A DNA stretch of 64,000 bases, taken from positions 1 to 64,000 of the forward strand of contig JAFSIC010000046.1 of NCBI GenBank assembly GCA_017439985.1. The letters are read 5' to 3'. This stretch comes from Oscillospiraceae bacterium (GTDB lineage: Bacteria; Bacillota; Clostridia; Oscillospirales; Ruminococcaceae). Numbering within the stretch: position 1 is the first letter of the stretch; the number at the start of each line of letters is the position of its first letter. Below, piece after piece: positions 1 through 9,969 of this stretch. The translations under genes and the position numbers were made by a program. The notes under the pieces were generated by a model. It saw only the letters and a list, made by a program, of their open reading frames with translations, ran no database searches and was not told the origin of the DNA.

Positions 1-70
1 TGCAGGATGTAGAAATCAGTTATAACTACATCGGTATTCTTCCTGCCAATTTACTCTATGACATTCAAAA

Positions 71-105
71 GGGAAAAACGGCATGACGAATCATGCCGTT
101 TACCC
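71..105 (-). terminator. Rho-independent terminator of the ftsK cluster
   Basis: An 11-bp perfect stem (76-86 with 91-101) around the loop CGAA. Read on the minus strand it is followed by five T and then a second T-rich stretch, and it lies about 60 bases after the ftsK stop. The plus-strand side has no T run, so it mainly serves leftward transcription. Confidence 0.85.
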
Positions 106-159
106 AAAACTTATTATACTGTCTTATTGGAACACACCCTCTCGAGGTGGCTTTTTGTT

Positions 160-3006
160 TTAGTAGTTGCGTCGGTCGTCTTCCGCTTTTGCCTGAGCGA
201 TCATTTTCATTTCTACCCAGCGCTCTTTGCTGATGAGCACCGCACGCGGCTTGGAGCCTTCGTATGGACCGATGATGCCCTTTTCCTCCATCATATCCAT
301 GATGCGGGCCGCACGGGCATAACCCAGTTTCAGCTTGCGCTGCAGCAGGGATGTGGAGGCCTGTCCCATGTCGATGACACATTCGATGGCACTTGGCAGC
401 ATCTCATCTTCATCCATGAAACCACCGCCGGAATCCTTATCGGAACCTTTTTTCTTCTCGGAAACAGCCTGACGCTCGATCTCCTGAATGATCTTCTCAT
501 CGTAAGTCATCTTCTTCTGGCAGTCCTTCAGGAAGGTGATGATACGTTCTACCTCACCATCCGTAACGAAGCAGCCCTGCACGCGCAGAGGTTTTGTCGC
601 ACCGACCGGGCTGAAGAGCATGTCGCCTCGGCCCAGCAGTTTTTCTGCACCGGCAGTGTCCAGAATAGTTCTGGAGTCGATCTGAGAGGATACGGCGAAG
701 GCAATACGGGATGGGATGTTCGCCTTAATAACACCGGTGATAACGTCAACAGACGGACGCTGTGTTGCAATGACCAGATACATACCTGCCGCACGAGCCA
801 TCTGCGCCAGACGGAAGATGGAATCCTCCACTTCACCGGGAGCAGCCATCATCAGGTCGGCAAGCTCGTCAATGATAATGACGATCTGCGGCATGGTTTT
901 CAGACCCTGCTCCGGAGCCATACGGTTGAAGCCCGCCAAATCGCGGACGCCGTAGTCCTTGAACATCTGATAGCGATTGAGCATTTCGTTTACCGCCCAA
1001 GCCAGCGCACCGGCTGCTTTTTTCGGATCGGTAACAACAGGCACCAACAGGTGTGGGATGCCATTGTAAATGCCCAACTCAACCATTTTCGGGTCGACCA
1101 TCAGCAGTTTTACTTCATCCGGGGTTGCTTTATAGAGAATGCTGACGATCAGCGAGTTGATGCAGACAGACTTACCGGAACCGGTAGAACCGGCAATCAG
1201 GGTATGCGGCATTTTTGCCAGATCAGCAACGGTGATATTGCCTGCAATGTCGCGGCCCAAAGCCACAGACAGCTTGGATTTCGCATTGCGGAACTCATCG
1301 GAGTCGATGACCTCGCGGATGCTGACGGTGCTGACTACTTTGTTCGGCACTTCAATGCCCACAGCAGGTTTGTTTGGAATCGGTGCTTCGATACGAACAC
1401 CGGAAGCTGCCAGATTCAAAGCGATGTCGTCAGCCAAGCCGGTGATTTTACTGATTTTTACGCCGGCAGATGGCTGCAGTTCATAACGGGTAACCGCCGG
1501 ACCTCTTGCAATGTCCACAATGCGGGTCTGTACACCGAAGCTGCGCAGGGTATCTACCAGCTTTTCAGCATTGACACGAAGCTCTTCCTGCAGATTCGGG
1601 TCGGTGGTCTGCGGCATATCATTGAGCAGGTCAACAGGGGGTGGAGTATATGGTTCTTCCTCCGCTTCCACCGATTCCTCCAGCTGAGAAACCATCTCTG
1701 CCACTTCTTCATCTGTAGCAGGAGGGGTCTCTTCCTCCTGTTCCTGAGAAACTTCTGCAGGAATTTCTTCTGCAACCGTAGGCTCTACCAGAGTCAGTTT
1801 TGGCTTCTCCGCTTTGAAGTCGAAGCGGAAACCTGCATCTTCTTCATCAACAGGAGCATCCAGAACGGTTTCCGTCGTCGGTTCTTCTTTTGCTTGAATC
1901 AGATCGCTGATGATTTTTTTATCGGTGATCTCGCTCATGATTTTATTCTGCTCACTGAGAGTCTGACTGAAGGAAGAATCCATTTCAGTCAGCTTCGGCG
2001 GCTGAACGGCTTTGTTAATGAGAGCCTCGATGATCGGGTCTTTTTTCTTTTCTTTCTTGGCGTCTTCCGGGGTCTTCATCGCAGGAGGCAGGAGATCCTC
2101 GATGGAATCACTGCTTTCCGCCTTCTGATGGCTATGAAGATACTGGTCACGCTGCTCCTTGGCCTTCTGGAAGCTGATAACGCTCGGTGCTACCTCTTCC
2201 TGTTTTGGCTCTTCCGGAACTTTGACAGCAGGCTGTGGTTTTACGGCCGGCTTTTCTTCTGTCTTCTTCGGTTCTTCCATCAGATGATCCGGAAGGACCG
2301 TATCAGTCACGGGAATGTCGATATTAAAGCGCTGTTTGCGGGACAGGAGAGGCGCCTCCGGTCTTGGATTGTTCTCTCGATACTCCACATGAGCGGTATA
2401 TACTTCCTCGATCTTCTTCACCGGTTTCTTTGCATTACGATATAAATCATACAGCGTCGCACCGGTGACGATCATGGTAAACACGAAAATCAGCAGGATA
2501 ATGGTGATCATCGCGCCTACATTACCGAACAAACTCAGCAGAGGAACGCCGGTGATAATGGAAATCACACCGCCGCCGTTGAGCTCGATGCCTTCTGCGA
2601 AGAGGTAGCCGACCTTACGGAACACACCGTCTACAGGTGGAATACCTTCGCCGAAAATCTGGGTCGCACCGCTGATGAGGCACACCAACACCAAACTCTG
2701 CCATACTTTATGTTTGACGATATCAAAGGGGCGGTCTTTCGCTGCCATGATCGCTATGTACATGAACAGGGGAGAGATCAGATACGCGCTCCATCCGAAG
2801 AAGCCCAGTAACAGATTATGGAACCACTGCCACACATTCTGTCCGCGGATAAGGGTCATGAAGAAAATCAAAATTCCCAGTGCGAACATGATGATAGCCA
2901 GCAGCTCTCTGTGTGCTTTCTGCTGCAGCTCCAACTGTTTTGCTGTCGGCTTTTTCGCTGTTGTTTTCTTTGTCGTTGATTGTTTTGTTCCTTTGGTCGC
3001 TGCCAT
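160..3006 (-). CDS. ftsK: DNA translocase FtsK/SpoIIIE
   Basis: Membrane-anchored, ATP-driven double-stranded DNA pump that clears chromosome ends from the division septum; in spore formers the same family moves DNA into the forespore. The 948-residue product has four hydrophobic segments in the first 190 residues, an acidic/proline-rich linker to about residue 480, then the motor with Walker A GSTGSGKS near residue 603 and Walker [11 protein letters not shown]. The last 65 residues form the winged-helix gamma domain that reads polar DNA motifs. It lies 33 bases after uppP and close to tepA and ylzJ, an arrangement that in Bacillus contains spoIIIE. Whether the vegetative or the sporulation role dominates cannot be told from sequence. 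Confidence 0.96.
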   Translation of the reverse strand: MAATKGTKQSTTKKTTAKKPTAKQLELQQKAHRELLAIIMFALGILIFFMTLIRGQNVWQWFHNLLLGFFGWSAYLISPLFMYIAIMAAKDRPFDIVKHKVWQSLVLVCLISGATQIFGEGIPPVDGVFRKVGYLFAEGIELNGGGVISIITGVPLLSLFGNVGAMITIILLIFVFTMIVTGATLYDLYRNAKKPVKKIEEVYTAHVEYRENNPRPEAPLLSRKQRFNIDIPVTDTVLPDHLMEEPKKTEEKPAVKPQPAVKVPEEPKQEEVAPSVISFQKAKEQRDQYLHSHQKAESSDSIEDLLPPAMKTPEDAKKEKKKDPIIEALINKAVQPPKLTEMDSSFSQTLSEQNKIMSEITDKKIISDLIQAKEEPTTETVLDAPVDEEDAGFRFDFKAEKPKLTLVEPTVAEEIPAEVSQEQEEETPPATDEEVAEMVSQLEESVEAEEEPYTPPPVDLLNDMPQTTDPNLQEELRVNAEKLVDTLRSFGVQTRIVDIARGPAVTRYELQPSAGVKISKITGLADDIALNLAASGVRIEAPIPNKPAVGIEVPNKVVSTVSIREVIDSDEFRNAKSKLSVALGRDIAGNITVADLAKMPHTLIAGSTGSGKSVCINSLIVSILYKATPDEVKLLMVDPKMVELGIYNGIPHLLVPVVTDPKKAAGALAWAVNEMLNRYQMFKDYGVRDLAGFNRMAPEQGLKTMPQIVIIIDELADLMMAAPGEVEDSIFRLAQMARAAGMYLVIATQRPSVDVITGVIKANIPSRIAFAVSSQIDSRTILDTAGAEKLLGRGDMLFSPVGATKPLRVQGCFVTDGEVERIITFLKDCQKKMTYDEKIIQEIERQAVSEKKKGSDKDSGGGFMDEDEMLPSAIECVIDMGQASTSLLQRKLKLGYARAARIMDMMEEKGIIGPYEGSKPRAVLISKERWVEMKMIAQAKAEDDRRNY

Positions 3007-3039
3007 ATTTCATCGCCTTTCTCAAGCAAATCGTCGTTT

Positions 3040-3912
3040 TTATCCCAGCAGCATACGCTGGATCATGTGTCCTGTGCTCCATTCGATGAGGCCAATGAGA
3101 ATGACCACTGCACCCAGAGCCAAGGTATAATAACCAAACCATTTGTATTTATCTGTGTGGATCAGCCACTGTACCATTTTGATCGCCAGGAGACCGAAAA
3201 TTACCGCAGCTGCTACGCCAACTAAAGCTACATCCATACCAACAGGGAATGGCTCACCTACAACATCCATCAGTTCCAGCAGGTTTGCACCCAGCACAGC
3301 CGGTACGCCCATAATAAAGGAGAATGTCACAGCATAACCTCTGTCCAGACCCATGAGCAGACCCGCCGCTACTGTCGAACCGGAGCGAGAAATACCCGGC
3401 AGAGTTGCGATACTCTGTGCAAAACCCATGGCCAACGCATCCTTCGGACGCATATTGTCCATGTTGGTTTTTCCGCTGCCCAGTTTATCTGCCAGAAGCA
3501 GCAGAACGCCGGTGATTGTGAAGCAGAAACCTTCGATGAGAATGCTGTTGTCTGCGGAAACCATGCTGATATAATCCTTCACAAGTAGGAAGAACAGCAG
3601 CGGAATTTCTGACAGAACGAACATCCAAATCATGCGGCGCTTTCCGTTCATGCTCTTGAACGAGAACTTTCCTCGGAAGATATCAGCCAGCATGGAGAAT
3701 GCCTCGATGATCAACTCCCAGATGGTTTTGCGGAAAGCGATAAACACGGCGATCAGCGTGCCGAGGTGAAGCAGAATGGAGAAAAATGCTCCTGTTTCAC
3801 CGGAATTACCAGTGAAATACTGCAGCAGTGACAGATGTCCCGAACTGGAAACGGGCAGAAATTCCGTCAAGCCCTGTACAATGCCCTGAATCAATGCATC
3901 CCAAATACTCAT
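3040..3912 (-). CDS. uppP: Undecaprenyl-diphosphate phosphatase
   Basis: Integral membrane enzyme that dephosphorylates undecaprenyl diphosphate, recycling the lipid carrier for cell wall synthesis; members confer bacitracin tolerance. The 290-residue protein shows both family signatures: GLTEFLPVSSSGHL near the N terminus and PGISRSGSTVAAGLLMG in the middle, which holds the catalytic Arg/Ser region. It has about eight hydrophobic helices and the normal family length. It is preceded by AAAGGAGGAG and sits between ylzJ and ftsK in a minus-strand cluster. Its presence inside the tepA-ylzJ-spoIIIE neighbourhood differs from Bacillus. Confidence 0.95.
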   Translation of the reverse strand: MSIWDALIQGIVQGLTEFLPVSSSGHLSLLQYFTGNSGETGAFFSILLHLGTLIAVFIAFRKTIWELIIEAFSMLADIFRGKFSFKSMNGKRRMIWMFVLSEIPLLFFLLVKDYISMVSADNSILIEGFCFTITGVLLLLADKLGSGKTNMDNMRPKDALAMGFAQSIATLPGISRSGSTVAAGLLMGLDRGYAVTFSFIMGVPAVLGANLLELMDVVGEPFPVGMDVALVGVAAAVIFGLLAIKMVQWLIHTDKYKWFGYYTLALGAVVILIGLIEWSTGHMIQRMLLG

Positions 3913-3920
3913 TATGTACT

Positions 3921-3954
3921 CCTCCTTTGAGCGCCTTTATGACGATTGGCGCTC
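3921..3954 (-). promoter_or_regulatory. Leader hairpin next to the uppP ribosome site
   Basis: Seven-base inverted repeat GAGCGCC (3929-3935) / GGCGCTC (3948-3954) in the uppP leader, ending directly against the strong ribosome site at 3921-3928. On the minus strand it lacks a T tail, so it is not a terminator for ylzJ. It could influence uppP mRNA stability or translation; the structure is seen, the role is a guess. Confidence 0.3.
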
Positions 3955-3993
3955 ATTTTTTAATACTCTATGTTATTCACACTTATTTTTTTC

Positions 3994-4203
3994 CTACTTG
4001 TATGGCATCATTTGCCCCGGTGCCAGCGTTGGGTTCAGATAATCCGCAGGGTTCGTGGAAATGATTCGCTGAATGCAGAACTGTCCGCCCCGCTCATAAC
4101 CCTCCAGCCAACCACTCCCCCAAGGGTGCAGGCTTCTAATCGGTCCTTCCGGAACAGAAAGCAGCAGGTCAGGACTGACGATGCTGTGGATCAGCATGCT
4201 CAT
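3994..4203 (-). CDS. ylzJ: YlzJ-like small protein
   Basis: Small protein of 69 residues of unknown function, conserved between tepA and spoIIIE/ftsK in Firmicutes. It has the family pattern: a hydrophobic N-terminal strand [13 protein letters not shown] and a C-terminal signature [19 protein letters not shown] chose the ATG at 4203 because AAAGGGAGG precedes it; a second ATG two codons later is also possible. It overlaps the end of tepA by 35 bases, which suggests translational coupling. The gene order tepA-ylzJ-(uppP)-ftsK supports the identification. Confidence 0.82.
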   Translation of the reverse strand: MSMLIHSIVSPDLLLSVPEGPIRSLHPWGSGWLEGYERGGQFCIQRIISTNPADYLNPTLAPGQMMPYK

Positions 4204-4900
4204 CGCCCTCCCTTTCCTCAATCATGGAGTAGAGGCAGTCGATGGCTTCATGCAAACCACCCAAATGATCAATCAATCCGCAATCGACGGCAGCTTCGCC
4301 GTCCAGCACAGTGCCCACATCCATGACAAGCTCTCCGGTGTTCATCATCAGCTTGCGGAACTCCTCCGGATCTATGCCGGAATTATCCACCACGAAGCGC
4401 ACGATGCGCTCCTGCATCTTGTCGAAGTAGGAAAGAGTCTGGGGCACACCCAACACCAAACCATTCATGCGGACAGGGTGGATGGTCATAGTCGCTGACG
4501 GAGCAATAAAGGATTGTCGGGAACTGCAGGCCAGCGGCACACCGATGGAATGCCCTCCACCGAGAACCAGCGATACCGTCGGCTTCTTCATGCCGGAAAT
4601 CAGCTCGGCAATGGCAAGCCCCGCCTCCACATCGCCGCCTACTGTATTGAGAATAATCAGCAATCCTTCAATTTGCGAATCCTGCTCAATAGCGACCAGC
4701 TGTGGGATCACATGCTCATACTTTGTGGTTTTATTCTGCGGCGGGAGGATATAATGTCCCTCCACCTGTCCGATGATGCACAGACAGTGGATCACATGCT
4801 TGGCTTTCCGCAGGGTCACGGAACCATTCTCCAGTACCTGCTCCCGCAATTCTTCCTCTTCGTCCAATACAGAATCATCGTTTGTCTTTTCTTTGTCCAC
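4169..4900 (-). CDS. tepA: ClpP-family protease TepA
   Basis: ClpP/crotonase-fold serine protease of the TepA branch; in Bacillus it is reported as a translocation-enhancing or spore small-protein protease. The nucleophile region [11 protein letters not shown] contains the serine, and [11 protein letters not shown] carries the histidine, so the active site looks intact. I place the start at the GTG at 4900 because GGAGGTG lies five bases upstream; the in-frame ATG at 4945 has no comparable site. This gives 243 residues, near the family norm. An acidic N-terminal stretch precedes the domain. It has no signal peptide and is probably cytoplasmic. First gene of the tepA-ylzJ-uppP-ftsK cluster. 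Confidence 0.9.
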   Translation of the reverse strand: MDKEKTNDDSVLDEEEELREQVLENGSVTLRKAKHVIHCLCIIGQVEGHYILPPQNKTTKYEHVIPQLVAIEQDSQIEGLLIILNTVGGDVEAGLAIAELISGMKKPTVSLVLGGGHSIGVPLACSSRQSFIAPSATMTIHPVRMNGLVLGVPQTLSYFDKMQERIVRFVVDNSGIDPEEFRKLMMNTGELVMDVGTVLDGEAAVDCGLIDHLGGLHEAIDCLYSMIEEREGDEHADPQHRQS

Positions 4901-4969
4901 GAAAACACCTCCAAAAGTACTTTTGGATAGTGTTTGCCTAAACAAAGATATTTATTCTTTTATTCATGT

Positions 4970-5007
4970 AAAGAACAAAAACAGCAGGCAGCAGTGCTGC
5001 CCGCTGT
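4970..5007 (-). terminator. Terminator of rny
   Basis: Twelve-base stem with one G-U pair (4981-4992 with 4996-5007) and a three-base loop, followed on the minus strand by TTTTTGTTCTTT. It lies 11 bases after the rny stop and separates rny from tepA. Confidence 0.88.
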
Positions 5008-5017
5008 TCACGGCTTC

Positions 5018-6550
5018 TTATTTTGCGTAGTCGATGGTGCGGCTTTCGCGAATCATGTTGACCTTGATCTGGCCTGGATATTCCAGTTCAGACTCGATCT
5101 TGTTAACGATATCGCGAGCCAGAATAATCATCTTGTCGTCAGAAACGATTTCCGGACGAACCATAACTCGAATCTCACGACCTGCCTGAATAGCGTAGCA
5201 TTTTTCAACGCCCTCGAAGGAGCTTGCGATCTCTTCCAGTTTCTCCAGACGCTTGATGTAGTTTTCTACATTTTCTCTTCTTGCACCAGGACGAGCTGCG
5301 GAAATCGCATCAGCTGCCTGAATGATGTAAGCAATCAGAGATTTTGGTTCCACATCGCCGTGATGTGCTTCGATTGCATGGATCACAGCCGGATTTTCTT
5401 TGTATTTACGAGCAATGTCCACACCGATCTTCACGTGAGAACCTTCGATCTCGTGGGTCATGGATTTACCGATGTCGTGGAGCAGACCTGCTCTGCGTGC
5501 CAGAGCAACGTCAGCGCCCAGCTCAGCAGCCATAACGCCGGCCAGATTTGCAACCTCGATGGAGTGCTGCAGTACGTTCTGACCATAGGAAGAACGATAT
5601 CTCATGCGGCCCAGCAGTTTTACCAGTTCCGGATGCATGGTATGTACATTGGTTTCCAGAACGGCATTTTCACCGTCCTGCTTGATTTTGGAGTCGATCT
5701 CGCGCTGTGCTTTCTCCACGGTCTCCTCAATGCGAGCTGGGTGGATACGGCCGTCCTGAATCAGGCGCTGCAGAGCGATGCGGGCAACCTCACGTTTCAC
5801 AGCATCATGGCTGGAGAGAGTGATTGCTTCCGGAGTATCATCGATGATCAGATCAACACCGGTAAGAGTTTCGAGAGTGCGGATGTTGCGGCCCTCGCGA
5901 CCGATGATGCGACCTTTCATCTCATCGTTTGGCAGAGGAACAACGGAAACGGTAACCTCGCCAACATAATCAGAAGCACATTTCTGAATTGCAGTTGCAA
6001 TGATTTCTTTTGCTTTGCCTTCTGCCTCGTCTTTGAACTTCTGGTTGTATTCGTTGATTTTCACTGCTTTCTCATGGATCAGTTCGTTTTCCAGAGAGGA
6101 AAGCAGGTATTCTTTCGCCTGTTCAGCGGTGTAGCCGGAGATTTTCTCCAGCATTTCGAACTGATTTGCTTTCACCTGATCGGCTTCAGCCAGCTTTTTG
6201 TCAGCCTCTTTCAGCTTATTCTGGAGGGTTTCTTCTTTCTTCTCCAGATTATCCATCTTGCGGTCGATGGATTCTTCTTTCTGCTGGATACGGCGTTCCA
6301 GACGCTGTACCTCATTGCGGCGTTCTTTCAGTTCTTTTTCTGCTTCAGTGCGGTTGCGGTGGATTTCTTCACGAGCCTCCACCAGGGATTCTTTCTTTTT
6401 GCTTTCTGCTTCGCGAATTGCTTCGCTGAGGATGCGCTGTGCTTCTTCTTCCGCAGTACCCATCTCGGCCTCTGCTACTTTTTTGCGGTACATCATACCA
6501 CCGAAGAAAGCGACAACAGCTGCTACTACAATTAAAATATAAGGCAGCAT
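5018..6550 (-). CDS. rny: Ribonuclease Y
   Basis: Membrane-bound endoribonuclease that starts mRNA decay in Firmicutes. The 510-residue product begins with one membrane helix (about residues 3-20), continues with a charged coiled coil to about residue 200, then a KH RNA-binding domain with [15 protein letters not shown] and an HD domain with LLHDIGKS, the metal-binding His-Asp pair. Length and order match the family. It is transcribed alone, with its own terminator downstream. The start ATG at 6550 follows GAAAGGAG. Confidence is high. Confidence 0.97.
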   Translation of the reverse strand: MLPYILIVVAAVVAFFGGMMYRKKVAEAEMGTAEEEAQRILSEAIREAESKKKESLVEAREEIHRNRTEAEKELKERRNEVQRLERRIQQKEESIDRKMDNLEKKEETLQNKLKEADKKLAEADQVKANQFEMLEKISGYTAEQAKEYLLSSLENELIHEKAVKINEYNQKFKDEAEGKAKEIIATAIQKCASDYVGEVTVSVVPLPNDEMKGRIIGREGRNIRTLETLTGVDLIIDDTPEAITLSSHDAVKREVARIALQRLIQDGRIHPARIEETVEKAQREIDSKIKQDGENAVLETNVHTMHPELVKLLGRMRYRSSYGQNVLQHSIEVANLAGVMAAELGADVALARRAGLLHDIGKSMTHEIEGSHVKIGVDIARKYKENPAVIHAIEAHHGDVEPKSLIAYIIQAADAISAARPGARRENVENYIKRLEKLEEIASSFEGVEKCYAIQAGREIRVMVRPEIVSDDKMIILARDIVNKIESELEYPGQIKVNMIRESRTIDYAK

Positions 6551-6957
6551 TTCAGTCTAATCTCCTTTCGGGTAATAAATAGTGAGAATTATTCTGAGCA
6601 TGCCGTCAACTGACATTTCAAGTTCTTATCTATCATCCATCTTTCTTTGTATGCTTTTTGCTATATATAAAGGAAATGAAAATAAAAATATCCATGCCCG
6701 TTGGGGCATCACAGAAAAACAGCGGACCCAACACGGAGTCCGTATGATTTTAAACAGCAGTTTCACCTAAAAATTTCGGGAAACACTGTGAAATCTCACA
6801 AAGAGTGTGCAGAATCAGCACACTACTTCTATTTTAATTGACCCACAAGATAAAGTCAAGGCGTTTCGTGGGGGAAGAAAAGTTTTTATCTGCGAACGCA
6901 GCTTGTCTTTTTCCACCGTCCTGTGCTACCATGAGAATAAGAAAGGAGCGTGATGGA
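6551..6957. other. Divergent intergenic region between rny and the DUF5131 gene
   Basis: About 400 bases that must hold the leftward rny promoter and the rightward promoter of the next operon. I see no convincing gene. Two inverted repeats stand out: AGTGTGC/GCACACT at 6804-6824 with a seven-base loop, and a weaker CGGAC/GTCCG pair near 6724-6744. A small RNA is possible but I cannot assign a family. Confidence 0.4.
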
Positions 6958-7737
6958 ATGGAACAGCTGAATTTGCTTGGAAAATTTGAAGAAGAAGCCA
7001 AGGAAGCATCTTCTGTTTCGTGGAATTTATGGCATGGCTGTCATAAGATCAGTCCCGGCTGTCAGCATTGCTATGTCTATCGCTCCGACTCCCGCTATGG
7101 GCGCGACAGCTCAAAGGTGGAAAAGACCTCCGCCTTTGACCTGCCCATCCGCAGAAAACGCGGCGGAGGTTTTGTTGTCCCGTCGGGAAAGACTGTTTAC
7201 ACCTGTTTTACCTCCGACTTCTTCCTTACGGACGCAGATGAATGGCGTACCGAAGCTTGGGATATGATACGTCAACGTCCTGATTTGAACTTCTTCTTCA
7301 TCACCAAGCGCATCCATCGTTTCCGTGACTGTATTCCCGATGACTGGGGAGAGGGCTGGGACAATGTCAGCATTGGCTGCACCGTAGAAAATCAAGCCAT
7401 GGCAGAATTCCGTCTGCCGATTTTCCGTGATGCACCCATCAAACATAAAACCATCATCTGCGAACCGCTGCTGGAGGAACTGGATCTCCAACCTTGGCTG
7501 GGTAACTGGGCAGACCAACTGGTGGCCGGCGGTGAATCAGGGAAAAATGTCCGCCCCTGCGACTTCGATTGGTTCTTATCTCTGAGGCAGCAGTGTATTG
7601 ATGCCGGCGTCAGCTTCCGCTTCAAGCAGACCGGCGCTTATTTCGTCAAAGATGGCGTTCGCTATCATGTTCCGCGGAAATTTCAGCATCAGCAGGCCAA
7701 AAAGGCCAATATCAATTACGATCCGGAGGGTAGGTAA
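6958..7737 (+). CDS. DUF5131 (phage Gp37/Gp68) family protein
   Basis: Member of the Gp37/Gp68 family, whose function is not settled. The 259-residue product carries the family Cys cluster near residues 26-38, GCHKISPGCQHCY, in a radical-SAM-like spacing, and later GCTVENQ and GGESGKNVRPCDFDW. The start is the ATG at 6958, after GAAAGGAG at 6941-6948; a nearby ATG at 6953 is out of frame. The TAA stop is followed immediately by the ATG of the YgjP-type gene, so the two are surely co-transcribed. The cysteines suggest an iron-sulfur cluster; that is inference. Confidence 0.85.
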   Translation: MEQLNLLGKFEEEAKEASSVSWNLWHGCHKISPGCQHCYVYRSDSRYGRDSSKVEKTSAFDLPIRRKRGGGFVVPSGKTVYTCFTSDFFLTDADEWRTEAWDMIRQRPDLNFFFITKRIHRFRDCIPDDWGEGWDNVSIGCTVENQAMAEFRLPIFRDAPIKHKTIICEPLLEELDLQPWLGNWADQLVAGGESGKNVRPCDFDWFLSLRQQCIDAGVSFRFKQTGAYFVKDGVRYHVPRKFQHQQAKKANINYDPEGR

Positions 7738-8352
7738 ATGGAGCGACAAATTTTGCTGAACGGGCAGAGTATACGCTACACCTTGAGCCGAAAACAAGTG
7801 AAGAATATCAATCTCCGTATTCGAAACGGGGAAATTTTTATTTCAGCGGCCAAATCTGTCCCTCTGTCCGTCATTGAAGACTTTTTGCTGCGGAAAGCTG
7901 CATGGATCTTATCTGCTCTCGCCGAAAGCAAGCAGAAAGAACCCAACTGTGAGAGTACTGTCTGGCTTTGCGGCGAGCAGCTTACTTTGCCGCCCGATGT
8001 CAATCGGGACAGCTGGCAAAAAGAGCAGGCGGCTCATTTACTGCCTGCAGCTTATGAGCAAGCGTGGGAACTGCTCAAGGATGCGGGCTTTTCCAAACCT
8101 GCCCTGCGTCTGCGTAAAATGAAAAGCCGCTGGGGAAGCTGCATCCCATCAAAAGCAGTCATCACGTTGAATACTGCTCTGGTGGGCGCGCCTGTTGACT
8201 GTCAGGTTGCTGTTGCCGCCCATGAGCTCTGCCACATGCTCCACCCCAATCACAGCAAAGCCTTTTATACAGCTTTGTATCACTATGTTCCCGACTATGA
8301 ACGCTGTCGAAATTATTTGAAGTCCGCTCAAGGTTTCTTGATTGATTTGTAA
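7738..8352 (+). CDS. YgjP-like metallopeptidase domain protein (DUF45)
   Basis: Zincin-fold protein of the YgjP/DUF45 group, related to M48 peptidases; substrate unknown. The 204-residue protein shows the group signature: KMKSRWGSC near residue 130, then HELCHMLHPNHSKAFY, where HELCH is the zinc-binding HExxH. There is no signal peptide or membrane helix, so it is cytoplasmic. It starts at the base after the stop of the DUF5131 gene, implying coupled translation and a joint role. No terminator follows before the MATE gene 112 bases away. Confidence 0.88.
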   Translation: MERQILLNGQSIRYTLSRKQVKNINLRIRNGEIFISAAKSVPLSVIEDFLLRKAAWILSALAESKQKEPNCESTVWLCGEQLTLPPDVNRDSWQKEQAAHLLPAAYEQAWELLKDAGFSKPALRLRKMKSRWGSCIPSKAVITLNTALVGAPVDCQVAVAAHELCHMLHPNHSKAFYTALYHYVPDYERCRNYLKSAQGFLIDL

Positions 8353-8464
8353 AACCCACTGTAAAAAAATTGTGCTTCTCTACAAAGATGTAAAAAAATA
8401 AAGCATTTGTGGAAATTTTATGCTAAAATGTACTTTGCAAGTTTAATAGAAGGGGAGAATTTCC

Positions 8465-9877
8465 TTGAGTACAACAAAAGATAAGTTTTCGCTGATCGAT
8501 GATCAGCGCAGTCCATGGCTGACCATTGTTCTGTTGGCATGGCCTATTTTCATCGAACAGATTCTGGCCTCTTTGGCGCAGGCAGTGGACACCGCAATGG
8601 TTGGTTCTTTGGGTGCTATTGCAACCGCTTCCGTTTACATCAGCCAGTCTCCAAATATGCTAGTCAACGGCGTCATCATGGCGCTGGGCGTTGGTTTTAC
8701 TTCCATGATTGCTCGCAGTGTTGGCGCAAATGATATGGAGCGTGCTCGCGGTCTGGTTCGTCAGGCGATTCTGACCATCGTCTCTCTGGGTATTCCAATG
8801 ACCATTCTGCTGTTCGCTTTGGCCCGTCATATTCCGATCTGGATGGGCGGCGCTCCTGAAATTCTGGACACTGCGCAGACCTACAATCAGATTATTTCTC
8901 TGTCCATGATGTTCCGCTGCATGACCATGGTACTGACTTCCATTTATCGTGGTTACGGCGACAGTAAAACTCCGATGAAGATCAACATCATGATCAACGT
9001 CCTCAACGTCATCGGTAACTTCCTGATGATCTTCCCAACCCGTGAGATTACTGTCCTCGGTTTCACCTTTACAATGTTTGGTTTCGGTTGGGGCGTTGCT
9101 GGTGCAGCTGCTGCAACCTCTCTGTCCGCGATCCTCGGTTCTCTGCTTCTGCTGGGCCGTTGCTTCACCGTAAAGAGCGAGATGCGTATCTCCATCAAGG
9201 AGAGCTTCAAACCAGACTGGAGCGAACTGAAAATCGTCGTTCAGCTGGGTATTCCTGCAATGATCCAGCGCTTCTGCATGAGCTCTGCTTCCATTATTGT
9301 AACCAGCACCATCGCAACTCTGGGTACTGTTGCTGTAGCTTCTCAGAGCCTTGCAGGTACTGCGGAATCCCTGAGCTTCATGCCGGGCTTCGCTTTCAGT
9401 ACTGCTGTTACCACACTGTTCGGTCAGTCTCTTGGTGCACAGCGTCCTGATATGGCAAAGGATTACTTGAAGAAAACCATTCAGATGAGCTCTGTTGTTA
9501 TGATTGTTATGACCTGCGTGCTCTTCTTCGGTTCTGAAATTATCATGGGTATCTTCACACCGGATCCGGAAGTTATCAAACATGGTTCTGTTCTGCTGAA
9601 GATCCTGGCTGTCATTCAGGTCCCACAGACCATCACCTTCTGTCTCAATGGTGCAATGCAGGGTGCTGGCGACACCAAGTCTCCGCTGATCTCCACCATG
9701 ATCTCCATGTGGTGTGTACGCGTACTGGGTGTTACTCTGGCAGTTCGTGTCTTTGGTATGGGTCTGTACTCCGTTTGCGTGGCTATGTGTTCTGACAACG
9801 TGGTACGTTGCATCCTGTCCTACGCATTCTACAAAAGAGGCGCATGGAAGAAAGGTGCACATCTTACTGCAAAATAA
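8465..9877 (+). CDS. MATE family efflux transporter
   Basis: Twelve-helix multidrug and toxin extrusion family transporter that exports organic compounds using a sodium or proton gradient. The 470-residue protein fits the family length, with two repeats of six helices and typical stretches such as AQAVDTAMVGSLG near residue 38 and GVAGAAAATS in the first half. The start is TTG at 8465, eight bases after GGGGAG; no better ATG exists nearby. It is followed by a strong terminator and looks monocistronic. The substrate cannot be predicted. Confidence 0.93.
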   Translation: MSTTKDKFSLIDDQRSPWLTIVLLAWPIFIEQILASLAQAVDTAMVGSLGAIATASVYISQSPNMLVNGVIMALGVGFTSMIARSVGANDMERARGLVRQAILTIVSLGIPMTILLFALARHIPIWMGGAPEILDTAQTYNQIISLSMMFRCMTMVLTSIYRGYGDSKTPMKINIMINVLNVIGNFLMIFPTREITVLGFTFTMFGFGWGVAGAAAATSLSAILGSLLLLGRCFTVKSEMRISIKESFKPDWSELKIVVQLGIPAMIQRFCMSSASIIVTSTIATLGTVAVASQSLAGTAESLSFMPGFAFSTAVTTLFGQSLGAQRPDMAKDYLKKTIQMSSVVMIVMTCVLFFGSEIIMGIFTPDPEVIKHGSVLLKILAVIQVPQTITFCLNGAMQGAGDTKSPLISTMISMWCVRVLGVTLAVRVFGMGLYSVCVAMCSDNVVRCILSYAFYKRGAWKKGAHLTAK

Positions 9878-9886
9878 GAAAAAGTC

Positions 9887-9917
9887 AAAAGGACCGACAA
9901 CTCGGTCCTTTTCTTTT
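9887..9917 (+). terminator. Terminator after the MATE gene
   Basis: Stem GGACCGA (9891-9897) with TCGGTCC (9902-9908), extended by A/T pairs, then TTTTCTTTT. It starts about 10 bases after the stop codon. Confidence 0.9.
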
Positions 9918-9969
9918 ACCCTGAAAAAGGCTATAATAATAGCATAAATACATTACAGGAGGAAATTCT

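Noticed and set aside
3..86. Possible C-terminal end of a rightward gene (27 codons, ending DIQKGKTA)
   Set aside because: Open for only 27 codons, which is expected by chance, and no family could be recognised; it may be real but cannot be supported.
58..2445. Rightward open frame of 795 codons opposite ftsK
   Set aside because: Antisense shadow of ftsK; the His/Phe/Arg-rich composition is typical of reverse translation of a real gene.
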